From Apoderus coryli (lineage: Eukaryota; Arthropoda; Insecta; Coleoptera; Attelabidae), in contig OU452204.1 of assembly GCA_911728435.2 (NCBI GenBank), positions 5,394,001 to 5,458,000 of the forward strand: a stretch of 64,000 nucleotides of DNA, read 5' to 3'. The notes below the pieces were generated by a model that saw nothing but the letters and a program-made list of their open reading frames with translations, was not told the origin of the DNA and did no database searches. Numbering within the stretch: position 1 is the stretch's first letter; the number at the start of each line of letters is the position of its first letter. Positions 24,701-31,092 of this stretch are shown here, piece by piece. The position numbers and the translations under genes are program-made.

Positions 24701-27700
24701 GAATTATTCTGGCGGGACCCAATAAATCATAATATGTTCAAAAAGATTTCTACATTGGTTTTTACTTGACACATTTTTAGTATTTTTGCCGCAAAACCTG
24801 AAAATTGGTTCAATCTATTATTTTTTTGTCAATGTTTGACTGAAGTCAATTCAGATAGCAATCTTAGACATATTTGCAAGCATCAGTGCTGTTACAAGAT
24901 TCACAATTTTTTTAAAATTGACTTGGTCATATAGACATTATATATTTTAATATTGTTGCAACTTTTTTTACAAATTCTTTTTCTTTCTTGGGATATAAGG
25001 TTCTATTTTAAAAGCGAATTTTTTTCTTTTGAAATATTTCTTTATTTCACATCACGTACCACGTTTCGGCTCATTAGCGTTCCTCAGGTACGTATTTTCT
25101 AAAATTTTTAAAATTAGATTTAAACTAAAAACAAGCAATTGGTACATTTACACAACATCACAACAACATTCAGTGTAAATAGGTAATATCAAATATAACA
25201 ACATAATAATTACATATATTTTTAATTATTTTCAATTTTTCTGGATTTTCTTTTGTATTTCATTTTATTATTATTTTTATTTATAAAATTTGTGAATGCG
25301 TTTTTGACTATTTTTTGCACTAATTGTTTTGGGTAGTTGTTCTTATATAATGCAGACTTGGCTTTGTTTAGTATTTCTGTTCTATACTCAAGGTCGGTTA
25401 GTTTAATAGCCCTGTCCGCTAACCCTATTACAACACTTTTTTTATAATAATTCCTTCCAATTTTATGTATAATCTAAAAATTTATTAAAATATAGGGCCT
25501 CATATTTTTTTAAATAACTGATACATATATCTGAGTGATGAGGACTATATCGACGTAAGGGCCTACAGACCTACATTTTTATACATTTCAAAATTGTGTT
25601 TTTTCTAATATCTATCACGATTTTCTTTCGAGAAACTCCCTGTAAGTTAAAACAGAATGAGGGCATATAATTTGTTTGATCGCAAAATTATACAATTAAA
25701 CAATACAAATAAATATGTTATACTGTATTGTAAAAACTAGCTTATCTCCAACAATATTGAAAAATATTTCGAGGGTAAATAATAATAAATGTTTGTATGT
25801 TAATCCTGCTATTTTCTAAACGCTATTTTAAAACTTATCTGATTTATTTATGTTTTTATGTAGGTACCTACCTAATATTACGGTGCAGAATGAATTCGTA
25901 CGGCTCATAATCGTTATCGAAATTTTGTAGAATGACTCGATCATTACAATTTTCTAAACAAACTGCCATAACAACATCCTGTTCTAATGCCATTGGACAT
26001 ACAGAATATCCACAATAATCCACATGTTCTCCAATGATATTCACTCTAAATAAAAGAGAAATTGAATAACATCACCACATAAATAATACTTTTATATTAA
26101 GTAGACTAATGGAATTCATTTGGCATATCATAGATGACCTTAGTTAGACCAAGGTTTATAGTTTTTGTACTCACAAGCTTTAACAAGAAGACCTTGACGG
26201 ACATTCTGGAGTTTGTTCGGAGAATAGATTTATCAAGCAAACGGGTAGGCGCACCGAAAAGGGGAATATTCTAAAGGATGTTACAGGTTACCGTCCAATC
26301 CGATTAAGTGAGAAACGCTGAAAGAATTATTCTCGGAAGGAAAGGGTGTTCCTCATTTGTTGTTACTCCGTCATGTAGCCAGCGAAAAGGTCATTATAAG
26401 ATAAATTAACTATAGATCGTAGCAAAATTTACGTTCGATTGTGCCAAGGAACATCAGAATCTTCGAACCAAAGATATATTCTATGGTGTCTTAGTGCTAA
26501 ACCAGCCAGAGTTCTTCTTTTAGCGATTGTGCTTCCACTGCGCCACCGGCGGTGTCTCGTTTATAAGGCGCAATGCACACTGAACGGACGAGGGCGATGA
26601 CGTGGCAAGGACGGGGCAGGGACGTAACGGAGACGTGACGTGTGCCAATCCACACAGCAGGGGCGAGGTAGTGACGAGAAATTTCGGTCAGTACGTGGAA
26701 TGCCGAGGTAAAGTTTGGAGAGTCATCGTTTTGTCTAAAACGTGGTTACCGACTGGTTTAGAACATGGATTATTCAAGTACTGATGATATGTTGGATTGG
26801 GTGTACGTGGCTAATGTGCAAAAAAAACAGACAATGTTGGGTTCATCCGTTGTGGCTAAAGACGGGGCAAACTAGTGGAACATTCAACGTTATGCGTGAA
26901 TTAAACACATATCCAGATCGGTTCCAGAATTTTTACAGGATGTCCCAAGAGTGTTTTTATTGGCTCTTGTAAAATACGACCTTGAAAAGAAATCAACGAA
27001 TTGGAGGGAATTTACCTTCAACACCAAATTTTTTTGAGATTTTCTGCCAGGCTTGGTCGTGAGCACTCCTATTACAGTAATCTGAACGACTATGATCGTA
27101 TAGGCATGGATATTTTTCAATTTCCTCACAAAATTGAATATTAAATCCAATATCGTCTCGCATTCTACTACTATTTTTTTTACTACACACCAATAGTAGA
27201 ACGGACGTCGGGCGTCGGTCTGTTCCTGTACGCCACGAGTGACTGAAAGGAGACATGGCAAGGGTGGGATGGCAGCCGACAGCGCCACGTCGCCTCTATA
27301 TGCATCGGACCATTTAATTACATAGAAGAGACGTAGAAGCGACCTAAGTCTGTGCCACGTCCTCGCTTGACGTCTGTTCAGTGTGCATTGCGCCTAAGGC
27401 TGCTGTGGTTTGAAACAAATGATACATCGACGAGGGTACGCACAGTCACGACGAGCACGTGGGCCCTGCTCTCATCCAGGCACCTCGAATTGTTTATGTT
27501 ATAACTAGGTACATAACGTAGAGCTTTCTGATGTGAGAGAGCCAGATTGTGAGTTAGGTCCTAAGCAACTCGATGATTAAAACTGAATTAGGTGTTTTGA
27601 AATTATAGAAACTTCTGTAAATATAATCGTAGATGCTCAGAACATTTATTCCGAACAGCAATCCTCGGAGATATCAGGGCCCGTAGGTATTCTCGAAATC

Positions 27701-28770
27701 GTGATAGACTGTTCTCATGAGAAACATTAAAACATTTAACCGTATTCTCGGGTTTATGTGACCGTTTATTTCGTTCCGTAACAAGAGAAGACGCTTCTCT
27801 GGCTATTTTAGGAGGACACAGACGGTTCTCCTGAGAGACTGCCGTCTTTATTTATTTATTCACTGATATGAAAGTGCACTATGCTCCATAAAATAATTAG
27901 TTTCTGTCTCATAACATCAGCATTTTTACCATATATATTTGAGCTGGTTCTCTTTATAGAGAAGGTTCATATTTGCCCCCGTTCTCCACTCGCCTTCCAT
28001 AATATCACCAATTTCATCCTCCCGTCCATACCTCCTGAAAGGTTCGTCCGTTATAGCTCTGTACGCATCAAGTAAGTAATAATGTAAACATACTGTAGCT
28101 TTAACTATTGATGTTATAGTTAAATCACTTCCTATAAATTCTCCACCTTGATACCAAATACCAAAAGCAGCAGCAATTGTCCGCCGAGCAATACATTGTT
28201 TAGTTCTTTTATTTTTTGATTCATTTTCGTATTAATTAAAAAAAAAGTAAGGTTAAAAAACGTACGATAACAGAAAAAGTTAAAATACTTTTAACTTCTT
28301 TCGACGTCAGACGAATTAAATAATATCCAGATAAAAATTGGCGCCAAAATATTTCGACCAATAGGAGCTCTGTCGGATCGTAAATTAAGCCACTGTTTTT
28401 CTAGGATAAGAATAGTATTTAAGGAAGCGTTCCTAACCTTACTTTTCCTTTATCCACTATAGAGCCACTCAAATTTACAAATAAAGATAATTCCATATTT
28501 ACTTTTGTAGATGAAATATTTAGAGCTTCAAACTTTCTTAATAATAATTATTATAAATATAATATATTTTTATTTTAATAAAATACCTACGTAGTACATT
28601 ATATGAGTATATTTAACAATAATTCTCCCTTACCTTCCCGGTACTCTGATATAAAAATCTGGAGTACATTGAAATTTCGCGCCAAACACCTCGCGTATCT
28701 GTCGGTATCGATCCGTTTTCGGTAGACATAATATAGGCACAATATCATTATTTAGATCACCGGCCGACAT
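3522..28770 (-). CDS. GALK2: N-acetylgalactosamine kinase-like (GALK2-type) gene, 5' part
   Basis: GHMP-superfamily sugar kinase, expected to phosphorylate the anomeric hydroxyl of GalNAc (possibly galactose) with ATP in the cytosol. Three exons assemble in phase: 28770-28634, 26045-25872 and 3723-3522, giving 171 codons. The start is ATG 28770 ([18 protein letters not shown]). Residues 38-60 hold FYIRVPG then [15 protein letters not shown], the galactokinase sugar-binding signature, and residues 114-121 read WYQYFLCG. The ATP-binding glycine/serine loop GLSSSSAL is at 151-158. The split codons (AG|A, AG|T) restore Arg and Ser where expected. Family members have about 450 residues, so the C-terminal two thirds (the GGGMDQ catalytic region onward) is left of position 1. 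FLCGFRG and GLSSSSAL with RVNIIGEH fit GALK2 better than GALK1; this assignment rests on remembered family motifs. Intron 2 is 22.1 kb and full of transposons. Confidence 0.85.
4173..4281. repeat. Perfect 109-bp palindrome (54-bp arms, 1-nt centre)
   Basis: The arms 4173-4226 and 4228-4281 are exact reverse complements around the single base T4227, with CTGTCG T CGACAG at the centre. The sequence ACCAAATTGACA occurs just left (about 4127-4138) and again immediately right (4283 on). It lies in GALK2 intron 2 with no gene content. Confidence 0.95.
4483..4575. repeat. Short hairpin element (93 bp)
   Basis: TGAAATGACGATTTCCTACT at 4483 pairs with the complement ending at 4575 (GTAGGAAATATATGTCATTTCA). 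GCAGCACTCG and the region CATGCTGC form the GC-richer tip. The arms are imperfect, so it is an aged hairpin or MITE core. Confidence 0.7.
4770..5098 (+). pseudogene. Mariner transposase N-terminal (HTH) fragment
   Basis: The plus strand reads [20 protein letters not shown], then [20 protein letters not shown] and [11 protein letters not shown]. After a stop and frame change it continues in the pattern [19 protein letters not shown] and [17 protein letters not shown]. This is the paired helix-turn-helix DNA-binding region of mariner transposases (GRPS-x-IT, then a second helix with RWxPKMLTE). The catalytic DDD domain is missing because a hairpin element (5087-5308) replaces it. The piece is dead, inside GALK2 intron 2. 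Confidence 0.7.
5087..5308. repeat. Hairpin MITE inserted at the end of the mariner fragment
   Basis: AGATTTTCGTAAGTAATATC at 5087 pairs with the complement ending at 5308. The arms are about 75 bp, including a shared TTTTTTCGATTTTCGGAAA-type stretch, with a loop of about 70 bp. It joins directly to the truncated mariner coding sequence. Confidence 0.75.
5309..6066. other. AT-rich intronic stretch, nothing recognised
   Basis: Only short frames are present, such as 67 codons at 5698-5901, with no protein character. No TIRs or repeats shared with the rest of the window were noticed. Confidence 0.4.
6067..7324 (-). mobile_element. Mariner transposon, near full length, degenerate
   Basis: TIRs CGAGAGTTGTCTTTTATATT (6067) and the complement of CGAGGGTTGCCTTTTATATT (ending 7324) are each flanked by TA. 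The transposase lies on the minus strand. The N-terminal HTH part runs 7141-6803 ([44 protein letters not shown]) and a TGA stop follows near 6803. The same frame continues with [18 protein letters not shown] (first catalytic Asp). A frame change near 6560 leads to [17 protein letters not shown] (second Asp) and [18 protein letters not shown] (third Asp), so the DD34D order is intact. With one stop and at least one frameshift it cannot make transposase. Confidence 0.93.
7848..8840 (+). pseudogene. DUF4817/Tc1-like transposon remnant
   Basis: A CAGGGTGTATAGTAATAATC end with upstream TA begins near 7848. The plus strand then shows an N-terminal HTH-like piece, [20 protein letters not shown] (8239 on), and further right [19 protein letters not shown] with NVWCGIIWNSLVPN and SQRVLFNGT. 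The order TDE-x-F, NVWCGI and a LNG-type motif is that of the catalytic domain of insect transposases whose N-terminus is Pfam DUF4817. Several stops (for example after INPQF) show it is dead. I did not find the right terminus. Confidence 0.6.
8899..9990. repeat. Dispersed repeat, copy 1 (direct partner at 20742-21620)
   Basis: ACGGCTCTCATGACACTGTC at 8899 and GACGGCTCTTATGACACTGT at 20741 start two same-orientation copies. They share the blocks ACTTCTAAATTGACTACAAC, ACACTACAATATAC/AAAC, TAAGCAGCATGTACAGGATG and the stretch around TAAGCTCATAGAGGT. Copy 1 itself contains a second, shortened version of its right part at 9830-9990. It has no protein-coding content. Confidence 0.7.
10789..11293. 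mobile_element. Short TIR element, CAGGGTGAATTAT ends
   Basis: CAGGGTGAATTATGG at 10789 and the complement of CAGGGTGAATTATTGG ending at 11293 are both flanked by TA. It is about 505 bp and non-coding. It sits just right of another terminus-like sequence, CAGGGTGAGTCACGAGGAAC at 10681, which also appears at 62474 (CAGGGTGAGTCACGAAGG), so two families of the same general type may be nested here. Confidence 0.65.
11653..12888 (-). mobile_element. Pogo-like (Tc1/mariner superfamily) element remnant
   Basis: The ends are GTAGGGGAAAATTTTCGAAT (11653) and the complement of GTAGGGGAAAGTCGTCGAAT (ending 12888), each preceded or followed by TA. The inner part of both ends carries ATCGACC/ATATCGA. The minus strand encodes an acidic then basic tail ([17 protein letters not shown], then lysine-rich), with [24 protein letters not shown] cysteine/tryptophan residues in shifted frames. 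These resemble the C-terminal region of pogo/CENP-B-type transposases that ends in a zinc-finger-like segment. No DDE core remains. Confidence 0.55.
13511..13577. mobile_element. Ultra-short CAGGGTG-ended element, 67 bp
   Basis: CAGGGTGTTCTATTTAAAAA at 13511 and TTGGACCGCCCTG ending at 13577 have TA on both sides. Its relative at 15814-15872 has the same left-end sequence CAGGGCATTCCATTTAAAAA and right end GGGACACCCTG, also TA-flanked. It is either a minimal MITE or a near-complete internal deletion. Confidence 0.55.
14046..15813. repeat. Large composite foldback structure
   Basis: Outer arms of about 240 bp (14046-14289 and 15595-15813) are inverted copies sharing GATTCCCCGTTCAAAATAAA, CACCTATTTGTTTGTTC and GGCGTAACAAGTGATGA (or complement). 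Inside them, 14290-15594 is a second inverted structure with CAGGGTGTCCAATAATATAA ends and TA flanks; its arms continue to about 14500 and from 15355. The core carries a DUF4817-like reading frame (14713-14937). Confidence 0.8.
14713..14937 (+). pseudogene. DUF4817-like transposase N-terminal fragment
   Basis: ATG 14713 opens [20 protein letters not shown], followed by [20 protein letters not shown] and [17 protein letters not shown]. This is the helix-turn-helix region typical of Pfam DUF4817 (YSxEE-x-DM-x-F-x-YG, then (R/K)-x-(L/F)-x-RL). The frame stops after 75 residues, and [11 protein letters not shown] suggests that the next transposase block joined after an internal deletion. The catalytic domain is absent. 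It is carried inside the 14290-15594 foldback. Confidence 0.7.
15814..15872. mobile_element. Ultra-short CAGGGCATTCC element, 59 bp
   Basis: It has TA flanks, left end CAGGGCATTCCATTTAAAAA and right end TTGGGACACCCTG. It is the sister of 13511-13577 and abuts the large foldback. Confidence 0.5.
16005..16265. repeat. Partial copy of the tRNA-like composite repeat
   Basis: It contains GTTCCAACTACCTAACTGGT, ATCAGTTGTGTCACCCCAAA, ACTTTCCCGACTAGTTATAA, ATATATGACCTGCGTAACGA and CAATAAACTAACGTAACAAA. All of these recur at 51600-51780, 60806-60970 and 62640-62840. The tRNA-like segment itself is missing here. Confidence 0.75.
16740..17240. repeat. Three-copy tandem repeat, about 170-180 bp unit
   Basis: Each unit runs through TTTGAACTCAATTTAT, CAAAATAC(C/T)T, ATTACCTAATCC, CTTTAAAACCCTAT, AAAATTTTTG, CAGATACGT(A/C)TTAGTGG and CAAAAAT. 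The units start near 16741, 16912 and 17093. The copies are diverged and non-coding. Confidence 0.8.
17241..17978. other. Unassigned AT-rich intronic stretch
   Basis: It shows no repeat structure that I recognise. The 73-codon minus-strand frame at 17746-17967 has no family resemblance. Confidence 0.35.
18765..18812. repeat. Footprint-like 34-bp palindrome with 7-bp duplication GTTATGC
   Basis: GTTATGC, then 34 bp composed of 17 nt of left terminus (CGTTGATTGAAATAATT) and 17 nt of right terminus (AAATATTTCAATCAACG), then GTTATGC again. Confidence 0.85.
19362..19392. repeat. Footprint-like 17-bp solo terminus with 7-bp duplication ATTTAAC
   Basis: ATTTAAC, then CGTTGATTGAATATTTA (17 nt of one P-like terminus with one A missing), then ATTTAAC. 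Confidence 0.75.
19583..19629. repeat. Footprint-like 33-bp palindrome with 7-bp duplication ACAAAAC
   Basis: ACAAAAC, then 33 nt made of 16-17 nt from each terminus head to head, then ACAAAAC. Confidence 0.85.
19892..20741. other. Unassigned stretch with an unrecognised 92-codon minus frame
   Basis: The minus-strand frame 20345-20067 is rich in Ser/Thr/Pro/Lys ([20 protein letters not shown], then [13 protein letters not shown]). It lacks splice context I can defend and matches no domain I know. The remainder is AT-rich. Confidence 0.3.
20742..21620. repeat. Dispersed repeat, copy 2, with internal tandem units
   Basis: It is the direct partner of 8899-9990. Between 21036 and 21233 it has three to four 52-56 bp tandem units based on GACAAACCAACGAATTTCAA and TAGAGAGATATGGTA; copy 1 carries only about one such unit. 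Confidence 0.75.
21621..22374. other. Repeat debris, no gene
   Basis: It contains a TACAGGGTG-type terminus near 21786, a fragment of the composite repeat (AAATTTCACCAGTTAGGTAT at 21819), and a short minus-strand frame (22243-21998) that I cannot assign. Confidence 0.4.
22375..22746 (+). other. Unrecognised 123-codon open frame
   Basis: ATG 22375, [20 protein letters not shown], through [20 protein letters not shown] and [15 protein letters not shown], to stop. It is among the longest intact frames outside known elements, but I see no family motif and its composition is not convincingly coding. It is followed on the other strand by a transposase remnant, so it is likely transposon-associated or chance. 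Confidence 0.25.
22800..23048 (-). pseudogene. DUF4817-like transposase HTH remnant
   Basis: On the minus strand: [20 protein letters not shown], then [20 protein letters not shown], then [20 protein letters not shown]. The string [10 protein letters not shown], followed by a KxVSK(V/F)QETGSVKD motif, is the usual end of the DUF4817/HTH region of insect Tc1-like transposases. Nothing of the catalytic domain follows. Confidence 0.65.
23049..25059. other. Long AT-rich intronic stretch
   Basis: There is no coding sequence that I can support. A short copy of the composite repeat end (ATGACGTATAACTCGACCCC) is at 24184. Confidence 0.35.
25872..26045 (-). CDS. GALK2: GALK2-like coding exon 2
   Basis: Acceptor CTTTTATTTAG 5' of 26045; donor ATTAG|GTAGGT at 25872/25871. 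It encodes [36 protein letters not shown], then [20 protein letters not shown]. This carries the galactokinase signature GEHxDYxGY. It enters and leaves in phase 2, matching both neighbours. Confidence 0.9.
26567..27394. mobile_element. PIF/Harbinger element with transposase and MADF remnants
   Basis: TIRs GGCGCAATGCACACTGAAC (26567) and its complement (ending 27394) are each flanked by TAA (26564-26566, 27395-27397), the typical 3-bp TWA duplication of PIF/Harbinger. The plus strand (26800-26970) encodes [20 protein letters not shown] and [20 protein letters not shown], the N-terminal part of the Harbinger nuclease. The minus strand (27256-26993) encodes [20 protein letters not shown] and [17 protein letters not shown], a MADF (Myb/SANT-like) domain, the DNA-binding companion protein of these elements. 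The two genes face each other. At 828 bp with only N-terminal pieces, it is a deletion derivative. Confidence 0.88.
27956..28198 (-). pseudogene. Harbinger nuclease C-terminal fragment
   Basis: The minus strand reads [20 protein letters not shown], then [20 protein letters not shown], then [19 protein letters not shown]. The spacing of (V/R)-x-x-AFGI, CLHxYL and the GEWR tail matches the C-terminus of HARBI1-like nucleases. It is separate from the 26567-27394 element and has no visible TIRs. It lies close to GALK2 exon 1, in its first intron. Confidence 0.7.
28634..28770 (-). CDS. GALK2: GALK2-like coding exon 1 with start codon
   Basis: ATG at 28770 opens [20 protein letters not shown], followed by [14 protein letters not shown] and [10 protein letters not shown]. 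Donor GGGAAG|GTAAGG is at 28634/28633. The residues before RVPGR align in type with the N-terminus of GALK2 proteins (a short leader, a helix ending in FGAKF, then FYIRVPGR). No in-frame stop is needed to choose the start, but it is the first in-frame ATG upstream of the conserved region. Confidence 0.85.
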
Positions 28771-29551
28771 ATTCATTCAGTTATAGGTAGGTTTAGGCTT
28801 AAATTATTCCTTATTGTTTCTTATTAAACAATGAAAAAATCAAATAGGTGAATCCTATTCACAAAAACACGCTACGTATACAAACCCACGTTTTAATTTT
28901 GGAATATTTATTTCCCGTTAAGACAGATTATGTAGTACGTAACCTTGACTATCTTTTATCTGAATTTTTGCTTTAAATTGTATACCTACTAGGTAGACCT
29001 AACCTACTTATGTTGTATAAATCTACATTGATAGTTGGATGATTTATTCGTACATTTAAAATTACGGTTATGCAATTTAAATTTATTATTGAAAAATCCC
29101 TATTGATCTCAAAAAATGTGCATAAATTCTTTAGTTTAAGTTTTTATAAAAAATATAATATAAATCTATGAATTAATTTTTATAGATACTAGTGACATCT
29201 TACCATCCGTACGTAAACAACCAGATGCGGTCAATAATGTTCTGTAACAAAATTTTACTTAGTTCACAAATCCAATAAGAGATGTCGCCAGGATAAAATT
29301 TTATATCATGGTATATAACATGATTGGCTCAACTTTCATTTAGCCAAAATTGTTTATCTTGGTATCTAAGAAATTCAAAAATTTCATGCGGAAATTCGTC
29401 ATAATATTGTTTTTTTTATAAATTATTAAATTCAGATGCATGCAGAAAAAAATTAAAATGAAGTATAATAAAAAAGGAGTCCTTCGGTATGTAGGTAGGT
29501 ACCTACTAGAAAATGAAAATCACTGGACACATTTTATAATTTAAATTATTT
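28771..29551. other. Upstream region of the GALK2-like gene
   Basis: It is AT-rich with no assignable frame. The 5' UTR and promoter of the GALK2-like gene should lie here on the minus strand. I could not pick a core promoter with confidence. Confidence 0.3.
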
Positions 29552-29945
29552 TAGGGTGCTCAAGAGCTCGAGCAAGAGCACTATGCGCGAAGGTATATCA
29601 AAATCTTCTCTGATATATCAGAGAAGATTTTGATATACCTTCGCGCATAGTGCTCTATAGCCAAGCGGCCATAAAGGCGCTAAGCTTATCAAGATCGACA
29701 TCAAGAACAGTGTAGAATTGTCAAAACAGACTCTCGAATCTGGGGAGAAAGAATAATCTGCCTCTGATCTGGATCCCTGGCTCTGATCTAGAGAGGAATG
29801 AAATAGCCGACTCTCTGGCAAGAGAAGGAGCTGAAGGAGAATTTATCGGACCAGAACCCGTAACTGCCATATCGTTTAGTACTGCCAAATACAAACTTAA
29901 CACCTGGCTGACGATAAATGTTCAGAAATTTTCCAAAATTATCCA
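29552..29945 (+). pseudogene. RNase H domain fragment of a non-LTR retrotransposon
   Basis: The plus strand reads GAQELEQEHYARRYIKIFSD, interrupted by a palindrome, then SQAAIKALSLSRSTSRT. After frame damage it continues as LPLIWIPGSDLERNEIADSL, then AREGAEGEFIGPEPVTAI and FSTAKYKLNTWL. IFSDSQAAIKAL and IWxPGxxxxxxNExADSLAREGA are the RNase H motifs of Jockey/I-type non-LTR elements. Upstream reverse transcriptase is absent. Confidence 0.8.
29575..29656. repeat. Perfect 82-bp spacer-less palindrome in the RNase H fragment
   Basis: Arms 29575-29615 and 29616-29656 are exact reverse complements (centre CTGATA|TATCAG). The left arm is the normal coding orientation (YIKIFSD). The right arm is its inverted copy inserted before the coding sequence resumes at TAGCCAAGCGGCC. 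Confidence 0.95.
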
Positions 29946-30615
29946 CCACCACCAACATTTATTTTTATTGGGAAATCAAAATGTTTTTAACAGCTCAAGA
30001 CACTAGTTACACCAATCTGAATCAAAACGAAAAGATATTCTTAGTTAGAGATGTGCAATTTCATACGTGAATCGCTGACGCATTAGTCTGATACATCGGG
30101 ACTTTATGAATCTGTGATTCATATCACCCGAGTGGTTCCGAGCGGCTAATGTGTCGGCGAATTCCGAAAATGCTTCCGGGGCAGACCCACTTATTTTGAA
30201 GCCACCTGGGTATTCATAATTTTTTGATATGTGTATTAATATTATGGTTTTGTAGTTAGTATTTATTAACGATTTGGTTAGTTTTAGTAGCCAGTATTTT
30301 ATAATTTGGTTAACTAGTTCAATAATATCTAAGTATTTATTGATCTTTTGGTTAATCTGCAATTAACTGTGTAGTGTGTTTATTAAAATAATTAACGTCA
30401 TCATACTTAAATTTTCAATTTTCTTGATTATTTTTCGTTCGTATTTTTCTGCGGTTCAGTTAAATAAATATTTTATCAATTCAGTTAAAAGATATATTTA
30501 ACATTTTTCATTTTCGATATAATTGTTGAAACCAACAACAACGTTTCGGCAGCAGTTTCCACCTTCGTCAGGTTTAAAATTTGTCTTAATTAAACATTTA
30601 AAAACAAACAACATA
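29946..30615. other. Unassigned intergenic stretch
   Basis: The minus-strand 105-codon frame at 30362-30045 (tail PEAFSEFADTLAARNHSGDM) has no family that I recognise and is probably transposon debris. A GTTTCGGC...CGTCAGG hairpin motif is at 30541-30571. Confidence 0.3.
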
Positions 30616-31092
30616 TTTCAAACAAAGACAATAATACATTAGTATTCTTTAAAAAAAAAGTTTCATTCTTTTTTCGTTTCTTATTTGCAATCAAAAACTT
30701 TTACAAATGACTACAACCATTTAAATTAAAATTCATCATTGATTAAAGCATTAACACTTTTTCTTTTCCCATGCATATCAACATTCATTTGAAAATCTTT
30801 TTTTATACTTTCCATACTGGAAGAAAAACCAGAGTTACTAATGTATCGTTTTTATTTCAAACAAAGACAATAATACATTAGTATTCTTTAAAAAAAAAAG
30901 TTTCATTCTTTTTTCGTTTCTTATTTGCAATCAAAAACTTTTACAAATGACTACAACCATTTAAATGAAAATTCATCATTGATTAACGCATTAACATTTT
31001 TTCTTTTCCCATGCATATCAACATTCATTTGAAAATCTTTTTTTATACTTTCCATACTGGAAGAAAAACCAGACTTACTAATGCATCGTTTT
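30616..31092. repeat. Recent tandem duplication, about 238-bp unit
   Basis: ATTTCAAACAAAGACAATAA begins at 30616 and again at 30854. The two copies run in parallel to GTATCGTTTTT and GCATCGTTTTT with only a handful of differences. They are non-coding. Confidence 0.9.

Noticed and set aside
27881..28075. Plus-strand hydrophobic frame that looks like a small membrane protein
   Set aside because: The opposite strand encodes a clear Harbinger nuclease C-terminus over the same bases.
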